This document shows, piece after piece, positions 1-12,190 of a DNA stretch of 64,000 bases. Source of the stretch: Botrytis cinerea B05.10 (Eukaryota; Ascomycota; Leotiomycetes; Helotiales; Sclerotiniaceae). The notes beneath the pieces were generated by a model. It was not told the DNA's origin and searched no databases. It saw only the letters and a list, made by a program, of their open reading frames with translations. Position numbers and translations under genes: made by a program. The stretch is taken from assembly GCF_000143535.2 (NCBI RefSeq), contig NC_037318.1:2356001-2420000 (forward strand). The letters run 5' to 3'. Numbering within the stretch: position 1 is the first letter of the stretch; each line of letters begins with the position of its first letter.

Positions 1-216
1 GTGAGATCCCAGCTATACAGCCTATTAATTTTGCATTTGTTTAACTCCTCTGTCATTCAATGCAAAACATCATTTCTAGTGTGTATAGTCCGGGGAACTA
101 AGTCCCAGTCATTCAGAAAACTTTTGCCAGATTAAATAAATTTCAATTTCCAAATATATACAAAGAGAAGTGAATCCAACCCAAGTACCAATGTATTTCC
201 GTGTTTTTATCGCCAT

Positions 217-2342
217 CTATCCACTCTTCTCAAGCTTCCTCAACAAAACTTTCGCTCCATGTCTTGGGATAACCATTGTGGTGTATCCCATAGTAAGCGC
301 CTTGTTATCATCCGCCAATTTAAATTCGTAGTTGGTCAATAAATGCACCAAAATTTGTTTCAATGATGCGCTGACGTACCAACGGCCAGGACTAAGGAGG
401 TGTTAGTTTTTGCACCATGCACAGTCAAATGAAAAACAAAGGAACATTTTTACTCACCAAGCTTTCCTACTAGCCCCCCAAAATGGAAATCCCTTACTAA
501 CATCTGTATACTTCATCCTGGGTTCTTCTCTCCCTCTATCCTCAGGCAGGACAAATCTGAAACCATCAAAAGTATCCGGATTGTTGTAATACTTCGGACT
601 CTTCATTAGAGCGTCCTGAGGCACCGCAATGAGATTACCTTTCGGAATCATTTCACCACTCGAGAAAGTGAATGGTTTCATGACTTTACGTTGGATGGAA
701 AGTGCATCTAATGAATTCACGCGAGCTGATTCGCGGAGGAAAGATTCCATTAAAGGCATGTTCTTGTAATGGACTTCTTCAGGCAAGGATAGCATGGTGC
801 GGATCTCCTCAGTTAGTGGTTCAATGTATTCTGGGTGAAGACAGAGGTTGTAGATTGTGAAAGTTAGAGCTAGTGGAAGTTGATGGGCCGAGGCAAAAGT
901 CAGAGCAATTATTTGTTGGACAATACGCTCTACGGTGCGCTGGCGCGGAGTTGTGGATGATTCCTAGACGAGGTTAATAATTTTTGGAAAGACAATGTGA
1001 AAATCGAGATTCATACAATGACCCAAGTTATACAGTCAGACTGTGATAAGGTTAGCAAGCAATTCTTAAAGATTTTCCATGATAGCTTACCGGTAAAGTT
1101 TTCTTCTCCTCGATATATCTGAGACGTTGGATAACCAAAGGTCTGATTTGCGCGGCTATTTTCTTCATTGCACCACTCCAAGCCATGATAGCAGGGCAGG
1201 CGTATCTAAGAAAAGATCAGAATTAGATACCTAAAGTGTAGACATTGGGGTGCTCACGGAATGATGAATGCCGGCATGTAACGACAGAATTCCATAGACA
1301 AAACAACATCATTCGAGTATCGTAACACGGCATCAACATAATCTTGATTGTTGGCTGAGAATTCGTTAGTGAAACTAAAACATCAAGTAAGATTCCGGCG
1401 TAAAGACGCACCAAGTTCATCTCCGACAAGTACTTGACAATTGATTCTCAAGCCGATATCCTTAGATAAACCCAAGACAGAAACCGATGTCCAATCTACG
1501 TTAAGTTAGCAGAGCTATTTTTCACGAGTAATTTTCACAGCAAGTTCATTACCATTCACAGCTTTTCCTTTTGACAAAACTTTACTGAAAGCTTCCTCAA
1601 TTTTCTCTTGAATTCTGGGTCTCAGAGCTGGTTGGTTTGTTCTCAAGAGAAATTTAAGAACACGCCCTGGTACAGTATCATGAGGATCAATCTCTCCCGT
1701 CTCAAATCCATAGAATGTATATTTCGCTTTGATTCTCTGTACATTACATTAGCTCAACCATCATGACACAGGAAATTCCTTCTCAAAGGCGACAGAGAAG
1801 ACACACATCTTCCATAGCATCATGCAGGGATAAATGGTCTTGAGAACTCCTATTGATTTCCGCAATATGTTCCTCGGACGAGACAAATACTTGATACTCG
1901 TCTAGAGCGGGAATAGCAAATGGCTTTCCATTGGCCTACAACCCGGTTAGTTTTGGATCAAACATAGAATTGACAGCGGGATATTAGAGTGCAGTACCTG
2001 ATTGTATGCCTTTTGGATGATATCCGGAGCACCAATGACATATTTTATGCTGCTCAACCACTTTCCCAAACGTAACTTGGGTCCAGATATGAGTATGTTA
2101 CGCTATCGAAGTTAGTTATTATTGACATTGTGAGAAGATGAAGGGGGGCTTACGGGACGGTTGCGGTAGATAGATGCTGTGACATAAACTCTATTCAAAA
2201 TGATCAAAATTACACAAGCATCAAACGCCACCTCTAAACCTATTCTCCAAGCACCCGCTTGAGAGCGAACTAGGTCAAAAAGTTCCTGAAGCATTTTGGT
2301 GATACAAATCAAGGTTTGAAGATGACCGACACGAAGGATCAC
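217..2342 (-). CDS. Cytochrome P450 (P450-1), nine exons, 527 aa
   Basis: Heme-thiolate monooxygenase, expected to be anchored in the ER. The exons read 2342-2154, 2102-1998, 1935-1807, 1736-1553, 1495-1412, 1354-1258, 1205-1091, 963-458 and 391-217. Every intron starts with GT and ends with AG, and the total of 1584 bp is in frame. A hydrophobic N-terminal anchor lies near residues 35-55. The K-helix ExxR appears as ESFLRES. The heme-loop cysteine (about residue 470) sits in KACPGRW, and its TGT codon is split by the last intron. The loop is atypical: Trp and Ser replace the usual Phe and first Gly before the cysteine. The I-helix reads FASAHQ, without the AGxxT acid-alcohol pair, as in the ent-kaurene-oxidase-like/CYP68-type fungal P450s. 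It may act with the neighbouring P450s and exporter. The substrate cannot be read from the sequence. Confidence 0.93.
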
Positions 2343-4209
2343 GAGAAGAAGACTAGATGTGTATTGCGTGGCAAAGGTCGGAATCTCATTTTTAGAGAAC
2401 CAATTTCTTAATTGGGAAGGGTGGGGGCGTAAAATTGTGACTTCACATCAGGCAGAACAGATGAAATTACCGTACTCTAAGCCGTGCCGCGATAGTAGAC
2501 ATACAATCGACGGCGGTGAGATAGAAATAGCCGCTGCCAACTTTCACAGGTGATGAAACGATTGTGATATCAAGTCACATAAGTGCCGGAAGCACTGCTA
2601 ACTACGAACGCTCCACTAGATAGTTCATTAAAACTTAATCGTTCCTTCACCCCGAACAGGTATAACAATATGATGAGCGGGGCAGATCGTTGAGGTATGA
2701 AATATAGCTTCGGTAGTCAGCCCGTTTTAAGAAACTCGCAAAATTATAGTGGAGTGAAAGTTCGTGCCATTGGGACCAATTTGATCCGTGTTGCATGAAT
2801 TAACTTGAAGCCTACGATAGTATGATAACTAAGTTTGGGCGGCGTGTGAGATGCATGCTAGTGTGTGCGCGCATCAATTAAGCGCAATCGATTTACCTCG
2901 ACCATGTTCCTGGAAATTGCGCGCAGTCTTCTACCGGAGGATTCTAACCTGGAGAGATCAAATACCGTGAAACCCATCAATTTCGATTTCATCACAGTGG
3001 GATGAAATATTACTGGTTGAGATGCGTTTTGAACGGAACATTTTTGTGCAGTGCCACGTGCGGCTAAGGCGTTTTTTGGCTTTCAGGGGTAATTAAAAGT
3101 GTGGTGGAGAACGTGGAGCTAGGCTTTTGTAATTAGGGTGGAAACACGATTTTCTTCAAGGGAGTCAAATAATACATGATGAAGAATATGTCAGCGTACC
3201 TACTAGTCAACGGGGGTGCTTATATCCGGTATATTCAATTCCTTTTTAGATATTAGAGTATCATTGCAATGGGCATAACGTACGAAGTACATTGACATAG
3301 CGTGGGGGCAGGAACTAGGAACTGGTATTGCAGCATTGGTGCATTTAATAGTCTCAGAGAATATTATTTTTCGTGGTCCGGATATTCAATTGCAGCGTAC
3401 ATGTTGTCCAAGGGTGGGATACCAGGCGTGGCGTGGAGGCGTGGTTGCATTGCATAGTTGCATTGCTTTGCTAGCTTAACTATACATAGAACGTTGGAAG
3501 AAATATTGAAGGGATTGATTTCTAAAATCAGCTTTTAAGTTTGAATTGATCATTGATCAGCAATTCCTTGCACTTTTGAACAATCAGTCCTCGTAAAATA
3601 TCCCAATCAGCTCAGCTTAGCGAACGTTTAGAAAACCGGTTCTGTGTTTTTGTGCTGTGAGTCTAGCCGAGCTGAAATTCCCAAGCAAGCATGTAGAGGC
3701 CGGGTCAGGGGTAGTTCAAACCAGGGTATGCGGGGTATGTATGCACATCTCGCCCTGCTATGCGCCCGGGGTTTCTTCGTAAGGTGCGGATATTCTCCAA
3801 CAGCATTACTTGCAAATGATACCAAGCACAGAATGAAGTTTTTAGAGTTTTTTTCGAGAAGATTTCCCCAGGAGGTTTTCCCTGCGAAGGATAAATCTGT
3901 GAAAATTTTGATTCTAGGCTCTGAGATTAATTGTGGTGTGATTAATCACCAGTGGGTGACAAGAACCAGACCAGAGAATAATCTGACTACCGTGACATTC
4001 TCAAACCTAGAGAAGATGAAAAGCATGTGTAAAAGAATAATAAATGTGGGTATTTGCTATATAAAATTTTGGAATGAATACAGAAGAATCCCAAGCCCCT
4101 AAGAAAATCGTAATACGTCCGTTACGCATGCTATAATCCTTTCCTCGACCATTCCAACCATTCCCACATAATCCATAACCCATACAATATATACAACATT
4201 GAAAGAGAA
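2343..4209. other. Intergenic, no gene seen
   Basis: This 1.87-kb stretch contains only short open frames on both strands, for example around 3640-4100, with no recognisable domain and no convincing splice pattern. It should hold the promoter of P450-1 at its left end and the 3' flank of the rhodopsin-domain gene at its right end. Confidence 0.6.
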
Positions 4210-5531
4210 CTAAACGTGTTCATAATATGTACGCTCACGCTCCGGTGTCGTCGCAAGCTCATGAGTGACCTCGTATCGTTGCTTGACTCTGACATTATCC
4301 AATGGAAGAATATTTTGTTCGCTTGTTACACTGCTTCCTCCATCGGTAGGACTCTGGTTGTTCTTCGGATCCTCTGTTCGCATATAACTGTCTCGACCGG
4401 TAAATGTATCAAGTGTTGCTCTCAATCTGTTTTTTCTGCTGTTCTTGAGGTAGAATTCGGAACTCTTCGGTGGAGTGTATTTAGTTGGTTTAACATTTTC
4501 TTCCTTGGAGAAGAGACCGCGAATAGAGGCAAGGCAGACAACTACAATGGCTGAAAGAGAAATATGAATTAGATTACCGGTTTCAAGATAGAATATGTTA
4601 GAGAATTAACTTACCGATTGTAGTCTCAATGGCAGACCACATGTAGAGCCAAGAGGTATCAGGCATGCGGGTCAATGAACTAACGACCGTAGTTCGCACG
4701 ATGGCGAAAATGACTGTGATAAGAGCTAGGGAGAAGATGATACCGAAAGTAATCTTTCTCTTCATCTTCATTTGTGTACCCCACAACATACTGATTGGAA
4801 TGATCATGACTATGCAAGTTAGCTAAGTCTCACACAAGGAAAAAAAAAGAGAAGAGAACTTACTCAAAGCATCAGAAAGCACATCCCAAACACAGTTCAA
4901 CTTCAAGGTAATTTGTTGGAAGTTTACCGCAGAGTCCGTTGTACATTTCGTTTCAATTGTAGTCAATGGGACAAACAAACAATTATATTGAATCGTTCCA
5001 ATGCAAGCAAAGTAGGTGCAGATAGTGAAAACAGTGATTGGCCACCACAGGAATTCCACCTTTGCAACATGCGATCCAAGTCGTCGAATGAAAAGCAAGA
5101 AAGAGAACTTGACAGACCACAGAGTGGAGTAAAAGAGAATAATGACGACTCCGGATGCTTTGGAATAAGCTTCGCTGTTGGTGACGAAATCTGTTCCAGG
5201 CATTTTTATCCCAGCCGATACGGCCATGAGGTCGAACATCGCTTGGGCATGAATCTGCCATAGTATTGCACTGGCAAGTGCAAGAGCCAAGGCTAAAAAT
5301 GCAAAAATATCGTCGGTATAGAGACTTTTGAACGTCTTGATTCTAGAGAATGTTCGCAGGGCCATGCAGATTACAGCTATAGCGAAACCTCCCCAGATGA
5401 CACCCTGAATGATTGTTAGTTGAGGCTTCCCCAGTGTCCGTGAATACAACAAGTGCACGTACCAGGAAGGTTTTCATATCAACCTTTGTTGGCTCAACAG
5501 TAGCCACTGAGCCCGAAGTAGAAGTAGACAT
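4210..5531 (-). CDS. Fungal rhodopsin-domain (PTH11/SAT4-like) integral membrane protein, four exons, 381 aa
   Basis: Multi-pass plasma-membrane protein of the large fungal rhodopsin-domain group that includes PTH11-like receptors; ligand and signalling role are unknown. Exons are 5531-5463, 5404-4864, 4809-4615 and 4550-4210 (1146 bp, in frame). A short extracellular-type N-terminus of about 25 residues leads into repeated hydrophobic segments: one begins GVIWGGFAIAV, and others lie near SAILWQIHAQ, FYSTLWSVKFSFLLF, MLWGTQ and FGIIFSLALITVIF. Typical family marks are the acidic DDIFAF loop after TM2, the YSTLWSVKFSFL segment and a cysteine-bearing extracellular loop. There is no CFEM domain. 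The C-terminal tail is about 100 residues, polar and Ser/Thr-rich, consistent with a cytoplasmic regulatory tail. It lies between two P450 genes and could be a sensor for the block, but that is inference. Confidence 0.85.
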
Positions 5532-6825
5532 GGTGTATGATAGGAATCAACCTTGAGGAACTTGGTTGTAGATGCTGAATCAGTGAAGGGTGATTGTCCA
5601 CAGCACAAATGAAGACAACTTGGTCTTTAAAATCTCGAACATGAAGAGAGCGTGGTGCTTATCTACTGCCACTGGTTACAGAGATGCCACATAGAAATCA
5701 AACAAGGATTGGGCATAGAGGTGGGGTCCCTTCCATCACAGCCTTTTAGGATGGGGTCTCCGTGAATCGCATTGAAACTGTCCACTGTAATCGGCATACC
5801 CACTGTGCAATGCGCTTATTACTGTCATGTAAGCCCTAATGTAGTAAATTTGCAATCCTCGCCGTTCACTCTGCCACGATTTATGCAAGAATCTCATGGT
5901 TAGTCGTCTATCTCACGGCCAAAGACTGTGGAGACCCCCAATTGCGTTAGTCTCCGAGTTCATTACCCTGTATGGTTCGTCAATACCCCTCCAAATCCTT
6001 GATTCCACTAGTCACAAACCCCAAACATTGTCGTCACACGGTAGTATTTTGCCAATTCTTCATTTATATGTTCATCGAAATTTTGTGACAGGAGGAGTCA
6101 CGGAGGAAGCGTGTCAAATTCTCATTTCCAACCGCCTGGATGTAGATCGGCGTGTGCCATGTGGCCAGTGCGTGTAATTTGTACAATCACATAGGCTAAA
6201 AAGTTTACCTGCCTAATATGGGTCTAGCTCCGTCCCAGCATGGCTGAGCTCGATATCACCGTGTATATCGCATATCTCGCGTGCGGAGAATTTCAATCGT
6301 CGGTATTGCACGATTTGTGAAGATTGTGCCATGGTTGTGCATGCCTGGCTGTAAAGACCCAAGTTTTGGGTTCAAGGTACCACGGCTTTGAAGGAACCGT
6401 TGCGCTGGGTTTGCAATCCTGCCTATGAATGATGCCGACACTTGAGCGTGGCAGACTCTCTGACTAATAATATTCAATCGCTTAATACCGAGGTCTAGAA
6501 TAGCATCTAAACGAGACGCAAAAAACGACGACCTTCTAAAGCTTTCGCGTAATACATTACTCCATGATAAATTTAATCCATGTCATGTTGTGGATGGATA
6601 GTCAACGCAAACCAATGACACAGGGACACTCAATTAATCAAGCATGATACAATCATCTTGTTACCAGTATGAAATCGGAATTAATGTTAAATGATTGATG
6701 AAATTCAATTGTTCCTCTCGACGCTCAAAAAAATTGTTAAAAATATGTACATAAAAAATAGAGGCGAAGCTGTAACAAAGCATCTTATGAAACCCCTCCC
6801 AATGAATAATTGCTATCCCTCTCTC
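5532..6825. other. Intergenic, no gene seen
   Basis: About 1.3 kb between the rhodopsin-domain gene start and the P450-2 stop. Short open frames on both strands (for example 5896-6177 and 6256-6477) show no domain, no splice structure and no compositional sign of coding. Confidence 0.55.
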
Positions 6826-8598
6826 TTAGTATTGGTAGAACTTCTCTCTTTCGGTCAAATCCATGAACACATCCATATTTTTCACTGGACCTGTAATTCC
6901 TAGCGAAGGTGTACTCTCATCCAAAACCGGAAACTTTCCATTTATTCCAGGTGCCAACTTAACATCAAATCTTCTGAAAATGATGGCAACGAAAGCGTAA
7001 ACCTGCTCCTTGGCCATAACACGCCCAGGACAGTAACTGATTCCACCTCCAAATGGGCGGTAAGAAGAATGCTTTAGCATGCCCTTATCTCTAACAAATC
7101 TCTCTGCGTCAAAGTTCTTGTAATCTTGACCCCAGACACTCTCGTTCATATGCAGTTGTCGGGAAGGCATGAGAACATTAGATCCAGGCTGCATTAGCTT
7201 GTTGCCAATCATAGTTGGCTGCTTGACTTGACGACTCATCATTGCACCTCCGTTTAAGCGTAGTGATTCTTGGAATGCACCGTCAAGATTGGGCGAGTTG
7301 GCACATAGATATTTGATATCAAGCTCGCCGTCCTTCCAGCCTGCTTCCAATTCGTCGCGAACTCGTTCCATAAGAGGGACGTTGTAAACAAGATGAGCAA
7401 TAAGCCAAAAGGAGATGTTGTACTCATTTGAGTTTGCACTATACAATGTTAGAAATTTATTCTTGTATTCAAGCATCAATGAAACTTACGCCCAGTAGAT
7501 CAGTAAAAGCATGCAAGCTCTACTCTCGATATCAATACCAACAATTTCCTGTGCCTTAAGAATCGTGCCAATTCCCCAAGCTTGACCCTCGCGCTCTTTT
7601 TCTGGAAGACGAGCAAATTCGGCCATTGTCTTTTGCATTGTTTTGCGTGCTTTGGCTACTTTGGCTGAGAAGATCTCGGGAAGACCGAAGAACACCATCC
7701 AAGCACTATCATTGAAGTCTAACATGTGTTGTACAATATCTGGATTGAGCTTATGGAGAGCTTTGTCGAACATGGAAAAGGTTGCAGCTTCCACAAGGGT
7801 AGACCGACAAAGAGCTTTTAACGAGACTCGGCGAGTGAGACCATTTCTGCTCAAGGTACAAAAGTCCATTTTTGGTGGTTGAAGAGAGTCTTTGAGCGAT
7901 ACGATAAATTTCTCGGACATCTCGGTCATATGCACACCAGGGAGTAATTGTGCAATGTACACCTCCTCAATGAGTTTGACTAGAGATAGTTGCTTTGGGT
8001 TGACTGGATTCTTGTGCATATAACATTTATCTCCAGGAATGGGCACATGCCATGCCAACTTCAATGCTTTGCCAGTGAAGCCGAAGTTAGAGAGAATTTG
8101 AGACAAGTGACCATCCCAACTCAGAGTGGCTACATTTCTGTAAACCTCTGCGACATCTTTAGGTCCTGTGACAATATAGAATAATTGGGAAGCCACTTGA
8201 AGTGCGAAGGGTTCGTGAGTTCTGCCAGTGTAGTCTCTGGAATGCAATTGTTAGTATCATATTCCGACAGCAAGAAATACATCAAGACGGATGAGAAGAT
8301 GAGAATGAAAACGTTAACGTACAAGCCACGCTCGATCAAGCTGTCAGAATTCTGGAAGAAACTAAGACTGTGTCCGAGAACTAGGTAGTGTTAGTAAAGA
8401 ACGAAGTAGATTTTTGGAAGATCGCCTACTTGGGATCCAATAAGGAAGTTCAACAGGGTCTTGTGGTCTAAGGTATGGCCGAATGGTGAATCTCCACAAA
8501 CGCCATGAGAGAAGCCAAGTACCGAATAGTGCTGTTGCGAGAAAGTACTGTGAGTACTCGCTTGTGGACACAAATCTCCAAGCTGCGTTGAAAAACAT
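6826..8598 (-). CDS. Cytochrome P450 (P450-2), prostacyclin-synthase/CYP7-8-like type, four exons, 528 aa
   Basis: Heme-thiolate monooxygenase with an N-terminal membrane anchor (residues about 15-35). Exons are 8598-8430, 8380-8323, 8236-7490 and 7438-6826 (1587 bp, in frame). After the anchor comes a proline-rich hinge, PVELPYWIP then ILGHSL, the last part on the 58-bp micro-exon. The I-helix region reads WAANSNEYNISFW, with Asn in place of the usual Thr; this is characteristic of CYP7/CYP8-like and related fungal P450s. ExxR is FQESLRL. The heme loop is canonical, FGGGISYCPGR, with cysteine near residue 461. The start lies 948 bp from the divergently transcribed MFS gene, so the two probably share regulation. 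The reaction is not predictable; P450s of this type often act on hydrophobic sterol-like or prenyl substrates. Confidence 0.95.
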
Positions 8599-9545
8599 TG
8601 TGAGGTAGTCTACTGTCTGAAGAGCTTTGTGGACTTGAGGGTATCTAGAGCAAAGATAATATACGTGTGAAAACGAAAGAAGTGCACGATAATCTCTTCG
8701 ATTGGAGATCCAAGAGGATCGACATCAGTAGATATACTTTCTCACTTTTGCCTCCTCCACTGTTGAACATGATAGATACAGCCTCCAAGGCAGGACTTTG
8801 CCGATACTAGTCGCATAGTGCTGATTGTGCTATGGGGTTCTTGTTCAAATTTCCAGATGCGCGGTCCCCAGATTGGCCCATCACCTAGGCGTCAATTGAT
8901 ATTGAGAATCTGCCTTGAGATTCCATCACTATCACGAACTATCATGATGAGATATTACCCAAAGCAGACATTTCCCGACAGTTCATACTTTACGAGGTCA
9001 GGGTTGTCTGCATTGACCACTTCTTCACATCAAATTTATATTGGAAACTAAAATCTGCGCACTAAATTTTAGTGTAACATCAGCTGACAGGGGGGTCTAA
9101 AAATTGCCCCTCCCTTGTCGATTTCATGTGCACAATGCGTGATTGAAGTCCGGTAGATAACTTGCGTGTCAAAATGACTGGAGGAACAAGTAACAAGCCG
9201 GATATGCGTCAATTGCCCTCAGGCTCCAACATGGCTTCGCCTCGTGTGCTGAGATCAGCTTGAAACGATGCCATCTCTAGTTAGTCAGGCCTTGCACATT
9301 TTGGGGGGCTAATCATGATATTCGGCAAAATCCACCCGCTGAGCAAACGGTGAAGGCTGTTCGTCACTCATGCCATGCCATGCAATTTCTTTTCCACCAA
9401 GAATGGTGGGTAGGGAGTGGACAAGATTCGGGAGGCCCAAATTGCTGAAGTTTTCCTTCCATCTTTGATTTCATATACAAGAAGCATTTGGGGCCACCAA
9501 ACAAGAGATTCACGACTTCGAGTGGTTCGCAATCATCTACCAGCC
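8599..9545. promoter_or_regulatory. Divergent promoter region between P450-2 and the MFS exporter
   Basis: Intergenic DNA of 947 bp between the start codons of two head-to-head genes, which is the usual arrangement for co-regulated cluster genes. I could not identify a specific transcription-factor site with confidence. The plus-strand frame opens upstream of 9546, but the extra N-terminal residues show no family similarity and are probably leader. Confidence 0.45.
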
Positions 9546-11385
9546 ATGACATTGACGCAAGACGAAGCTTTGTCCAGCAAGGACACTATCTCTATCGATA
9601 AAGATATGGCAGCTGTGACCATTACGGATGTGTCAAGCCCCTCAAGCCTCCAAACATCCGAGTCCGATGAGCTCTTCCTTCACTCATGGCGTCTGGCGGC
9701 TGTCATCGGGTCTTTATGCTTGGGAATCTTTCTCCTAGCATTGGATATGAATATTATCGCCGTTGCAATTCCGAGAATTACATCTGATTTTCATGCATTG
9801 AATGATGTTGCCTGGTATGGTTCAGCATATCTTCTTACTGTCACGGCATTCCAGCCTCTGTTTGGTAACCTGTACAAATACTTCGATCCTAAGATGGTTT
9901 ACATGGGGTCAATAGTTTTATTTGAACGTAAGTCCTTTCACCGCACGAATCAATTCAATGATATCTGACTTGACACAGTGGGTTCGATATTGTGTGCGGC
10001 AGCACCTTCTTCCAGTGTTCTTATCGGAGGCCGATCTGTTCTTGGTTTCGGGGCAGCGGGAATCCATCAAGGAAGTTTGGCAATCGTCAATTACGTGGTA
10101 GAACTCGAAAAGAGACCTATGTACCAAGGCATAGTTATCAGCTCTTTTGTCATTAGCGTGTGTGTTGGCCCTGTGCTTGGTGGTGTTTTCACTGACAAAG
10201 CCTCCTGGAGATGGTGCTTCTGGATGTAATTGATCCTTTCTATTCTTGGTATCTCAGATACACTAACAAAACTGTAGTAACGTACCTATGGGAGCTGTTG
10301 TACTTGTATTCATCGTACTATTCTTTCGAATCAATGGCGTACAAAACTCGAATCGTGCCTTGAATCTTTCAACAAAATTGAGACGTATGGATATTGGCGG
10401 AGTCTTGCTGTTCCTCGGAGCTATATACTGCCTTCTTCTAGCATTACAATGGGGTGGACAGACTATGCCATGGAAATCATCTAAGATCATAGGATTATTT
10501 GTTGGCTTTGGCTTACTTATAGTATCCTTCGGTATCTTACAATGGAAACGAGGCGAACATGCCACAATTCCCTTGCGGATTCTCCGGCAAAGATCAATTC
10601 TGATGGGCAGCATATTCCTCATGTTATTTGGCATGATGAGTTTTGTCTATGCTTATTATCTACCCATTTACTTCCAATCCATTCAAGGCGTCACAGCAAT
10701 CCAAAGTGGTACCCGATTCATCGCGATAGTCCTTCCTCAAATCATTGGCCTGTCACTTACTGGAGTTGTGGTTACAAAATGGGGATACTACGTTCCATAT
10801 ATGATTCTTGGAACGATCATCGCAATGGTCGGTGCCGGTCTTCTTACTACCATTGATACCACCACTTCCACGGTCAAATGGGCCGCATATATGGTAATCA
10901 ATGGATGGGGGACTGGAATGGCACAACAACTTCCATATACCGCACTACAAATTGTGTTGAGTGAAGAAGACGCTCCTACTGGAAATGCCATTGCAGTATT
11001 CATGTACCAGATTGGTTCTTCTGTCTCTGTCTCTATCGCACAATCCCTCTTTCTGTCAAAGTTACAGACCAGTGTACCAGCGCACACCACTGCTGTATCA
11101 GCAGAAGCGGTCATTAAAGTTGGGGCAAGTGGGTTACAAGATTTGGCAGGCGGCTCGGAAACTGTATTAACTGCCTTGAGAGAAGCATACACCATTGCTA
11201 TTAGAGATGCAATGTATTATGCTTTGGCTGCGGCATGTTTGTCATTACCATTTGCTTGCGGAATGCAATGGTTCAACCTCAAAAAGGTTGCAGAGGAAAG
11301 GAGAAAAGCAAAGAACGAGGGGAAGTCGGTTGGGGAAGAGACCTCGGTCATGGTGGACAGTGTGATTGGTTCCGAGAAAGTTTAG
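9546..11385 (+). CDS. MFS multidrug/toxin exporter, DHA2-type 14-TM, three exons, 578 aa
   Basis: Proton-driven exporter of the major facilitator superfamily, drug:H+ antiporter 14-spanner type, expected in the plasma membrane. Exons are 9546-9927, 9979-10225 and 10278-11385 (1737 bp, in frame). A hydrophilic N-terminus of about 55 residues is followed by 14 hydrophobic segments. The DHA14 motif after TM1 appears as LALDMNIIAVAIP, and antiporter motif C as VISVCVGPVLGG in TM5. TM6 ends RWCFWINVPMG, with its Ile codon split by the second intron. The first ATG with a plausible family N-terminus is at 9546; an in-frame ATG at 9609 is an alternative. It sits head to head with P450-2, which fits export of an oxidised metabolite or self-protection. 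Confidence 0.95.
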
Positions 11386-11811
11386 ATTGTATGAATACTT
11401 AGATATATATTCTAATAATGTAATAAATCAATTCTACAATGCCCTTCCCTGAGTGAATCTTCAGCTAAAAACACGGGTGTTGCTTTTACCATTTTTCACC
11501 ATATAGATTAGATTAAAAATAACCAGCAAGATTTCCGATTTCATTCTGTGTGTTGCTCTAAAGTGATGCAGTTGATAAGTAGTTTCATTCATAATTCGTA
11601 ATTTCTAGTACGCCATCCAAAATGCAAATCTGTCCGTCCAGTTCCCATGACCCATCACCATCCAGCCCATCCAGCGCATAGAAAATCAGAATGTAACCAA
11701 AACCCTATCCTGGAACCAAAACCAAACCGTATCCATAATCGTAGCTATATCTCATATTCCCTTCCGTCCGCACCAACGCCATACTAATGCCAGGACTACC
11801 TGGTCCTGAAT
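11386..11811. other. Intergenic, convergent 3' flanks
   Basis: This 426-bp stretch between two convergent genes holds their 3' flanks. AT-rich sequence just after 11385 (around 11395-11430) could serve for polyadenylation of the MFS transcript. Nothing else is recognised. Confidence 0.5.
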
Positions 11812-12190
11812 TCAAAGAACTACATACGTAGTCGGTCGTCGTCGAGAATACCAAATTCCCGTCTGATACATGTGTTAGCTTCGAATATCTATGAGTGCTT
11901 TCAGCACCACGGTACATACCAAAACACAAAGAATAGTATCTAAGAGACCCCAGTTAGTCAAAGAGTCATATTACCAGACATATAAAAATCACAAACTTAC
12001 AATCCAGCCAGTCCAAACTTTCCACCGCAAACGCTGCTTTTGCAACTATTCCGAGAATAATTAAAACCATGCATGATATCTGAATGGGAGAATTGTGTGT
12101 GGCTTCGGAGCTACCAGAGTATTGGGAGGTGGCGGTTGAACGTTGAAGTTGGGTCAGGCGCTCATCGGCGAGGAGAGCGGGGAAATGCAT
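11812..12190 (-). CDS. Hypothetical 86-aa membrane microprotein, three exons
   Basis: I do not recognise this protein. Joining exons 12190-12001, 11939-11920 and 11862-11812 gives 261 bp in frame. Both introns are textbook fungal introns: donors GTAAGT and GTATGT, CTAAC branch sites, and TTAG and CAG acceptors. The first half is polar. A hydrophobic segment, QISCMVLIILGIVAKAAFAV, is followed by a second, shorter one across the 20-bp micro-exon, YTILCVLTGIWY, and then a basic tail, SRRRPTTYVVL. This suggests a small membrane protein with one or two spans. Without the second intron, the frame would end after a similar hydrophobic stretch. It lies convergent to the MFS gene inside the P450 block. 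Confidence 0.5.

Noticed and set aside
454..458. Apparent loss of the heme cysteine in P450-1 (frame reads KAW then stops)
   Set aside because: The frame runs into an intron. Splicing 458 to 391 gives TG|T, restoring the cysteine (KACPGR).
3644..4102. 152-codon open frame
   Set aside because: No domain, no codon regularity and overlapping frames on the other strand; likely chance.
9417..9545. Upstream extension of the MFS protein from 9417
   Set aside because: The extra residues have no family similarity, and 9546 gives a normal hydrophilic N-terminus before TM1.
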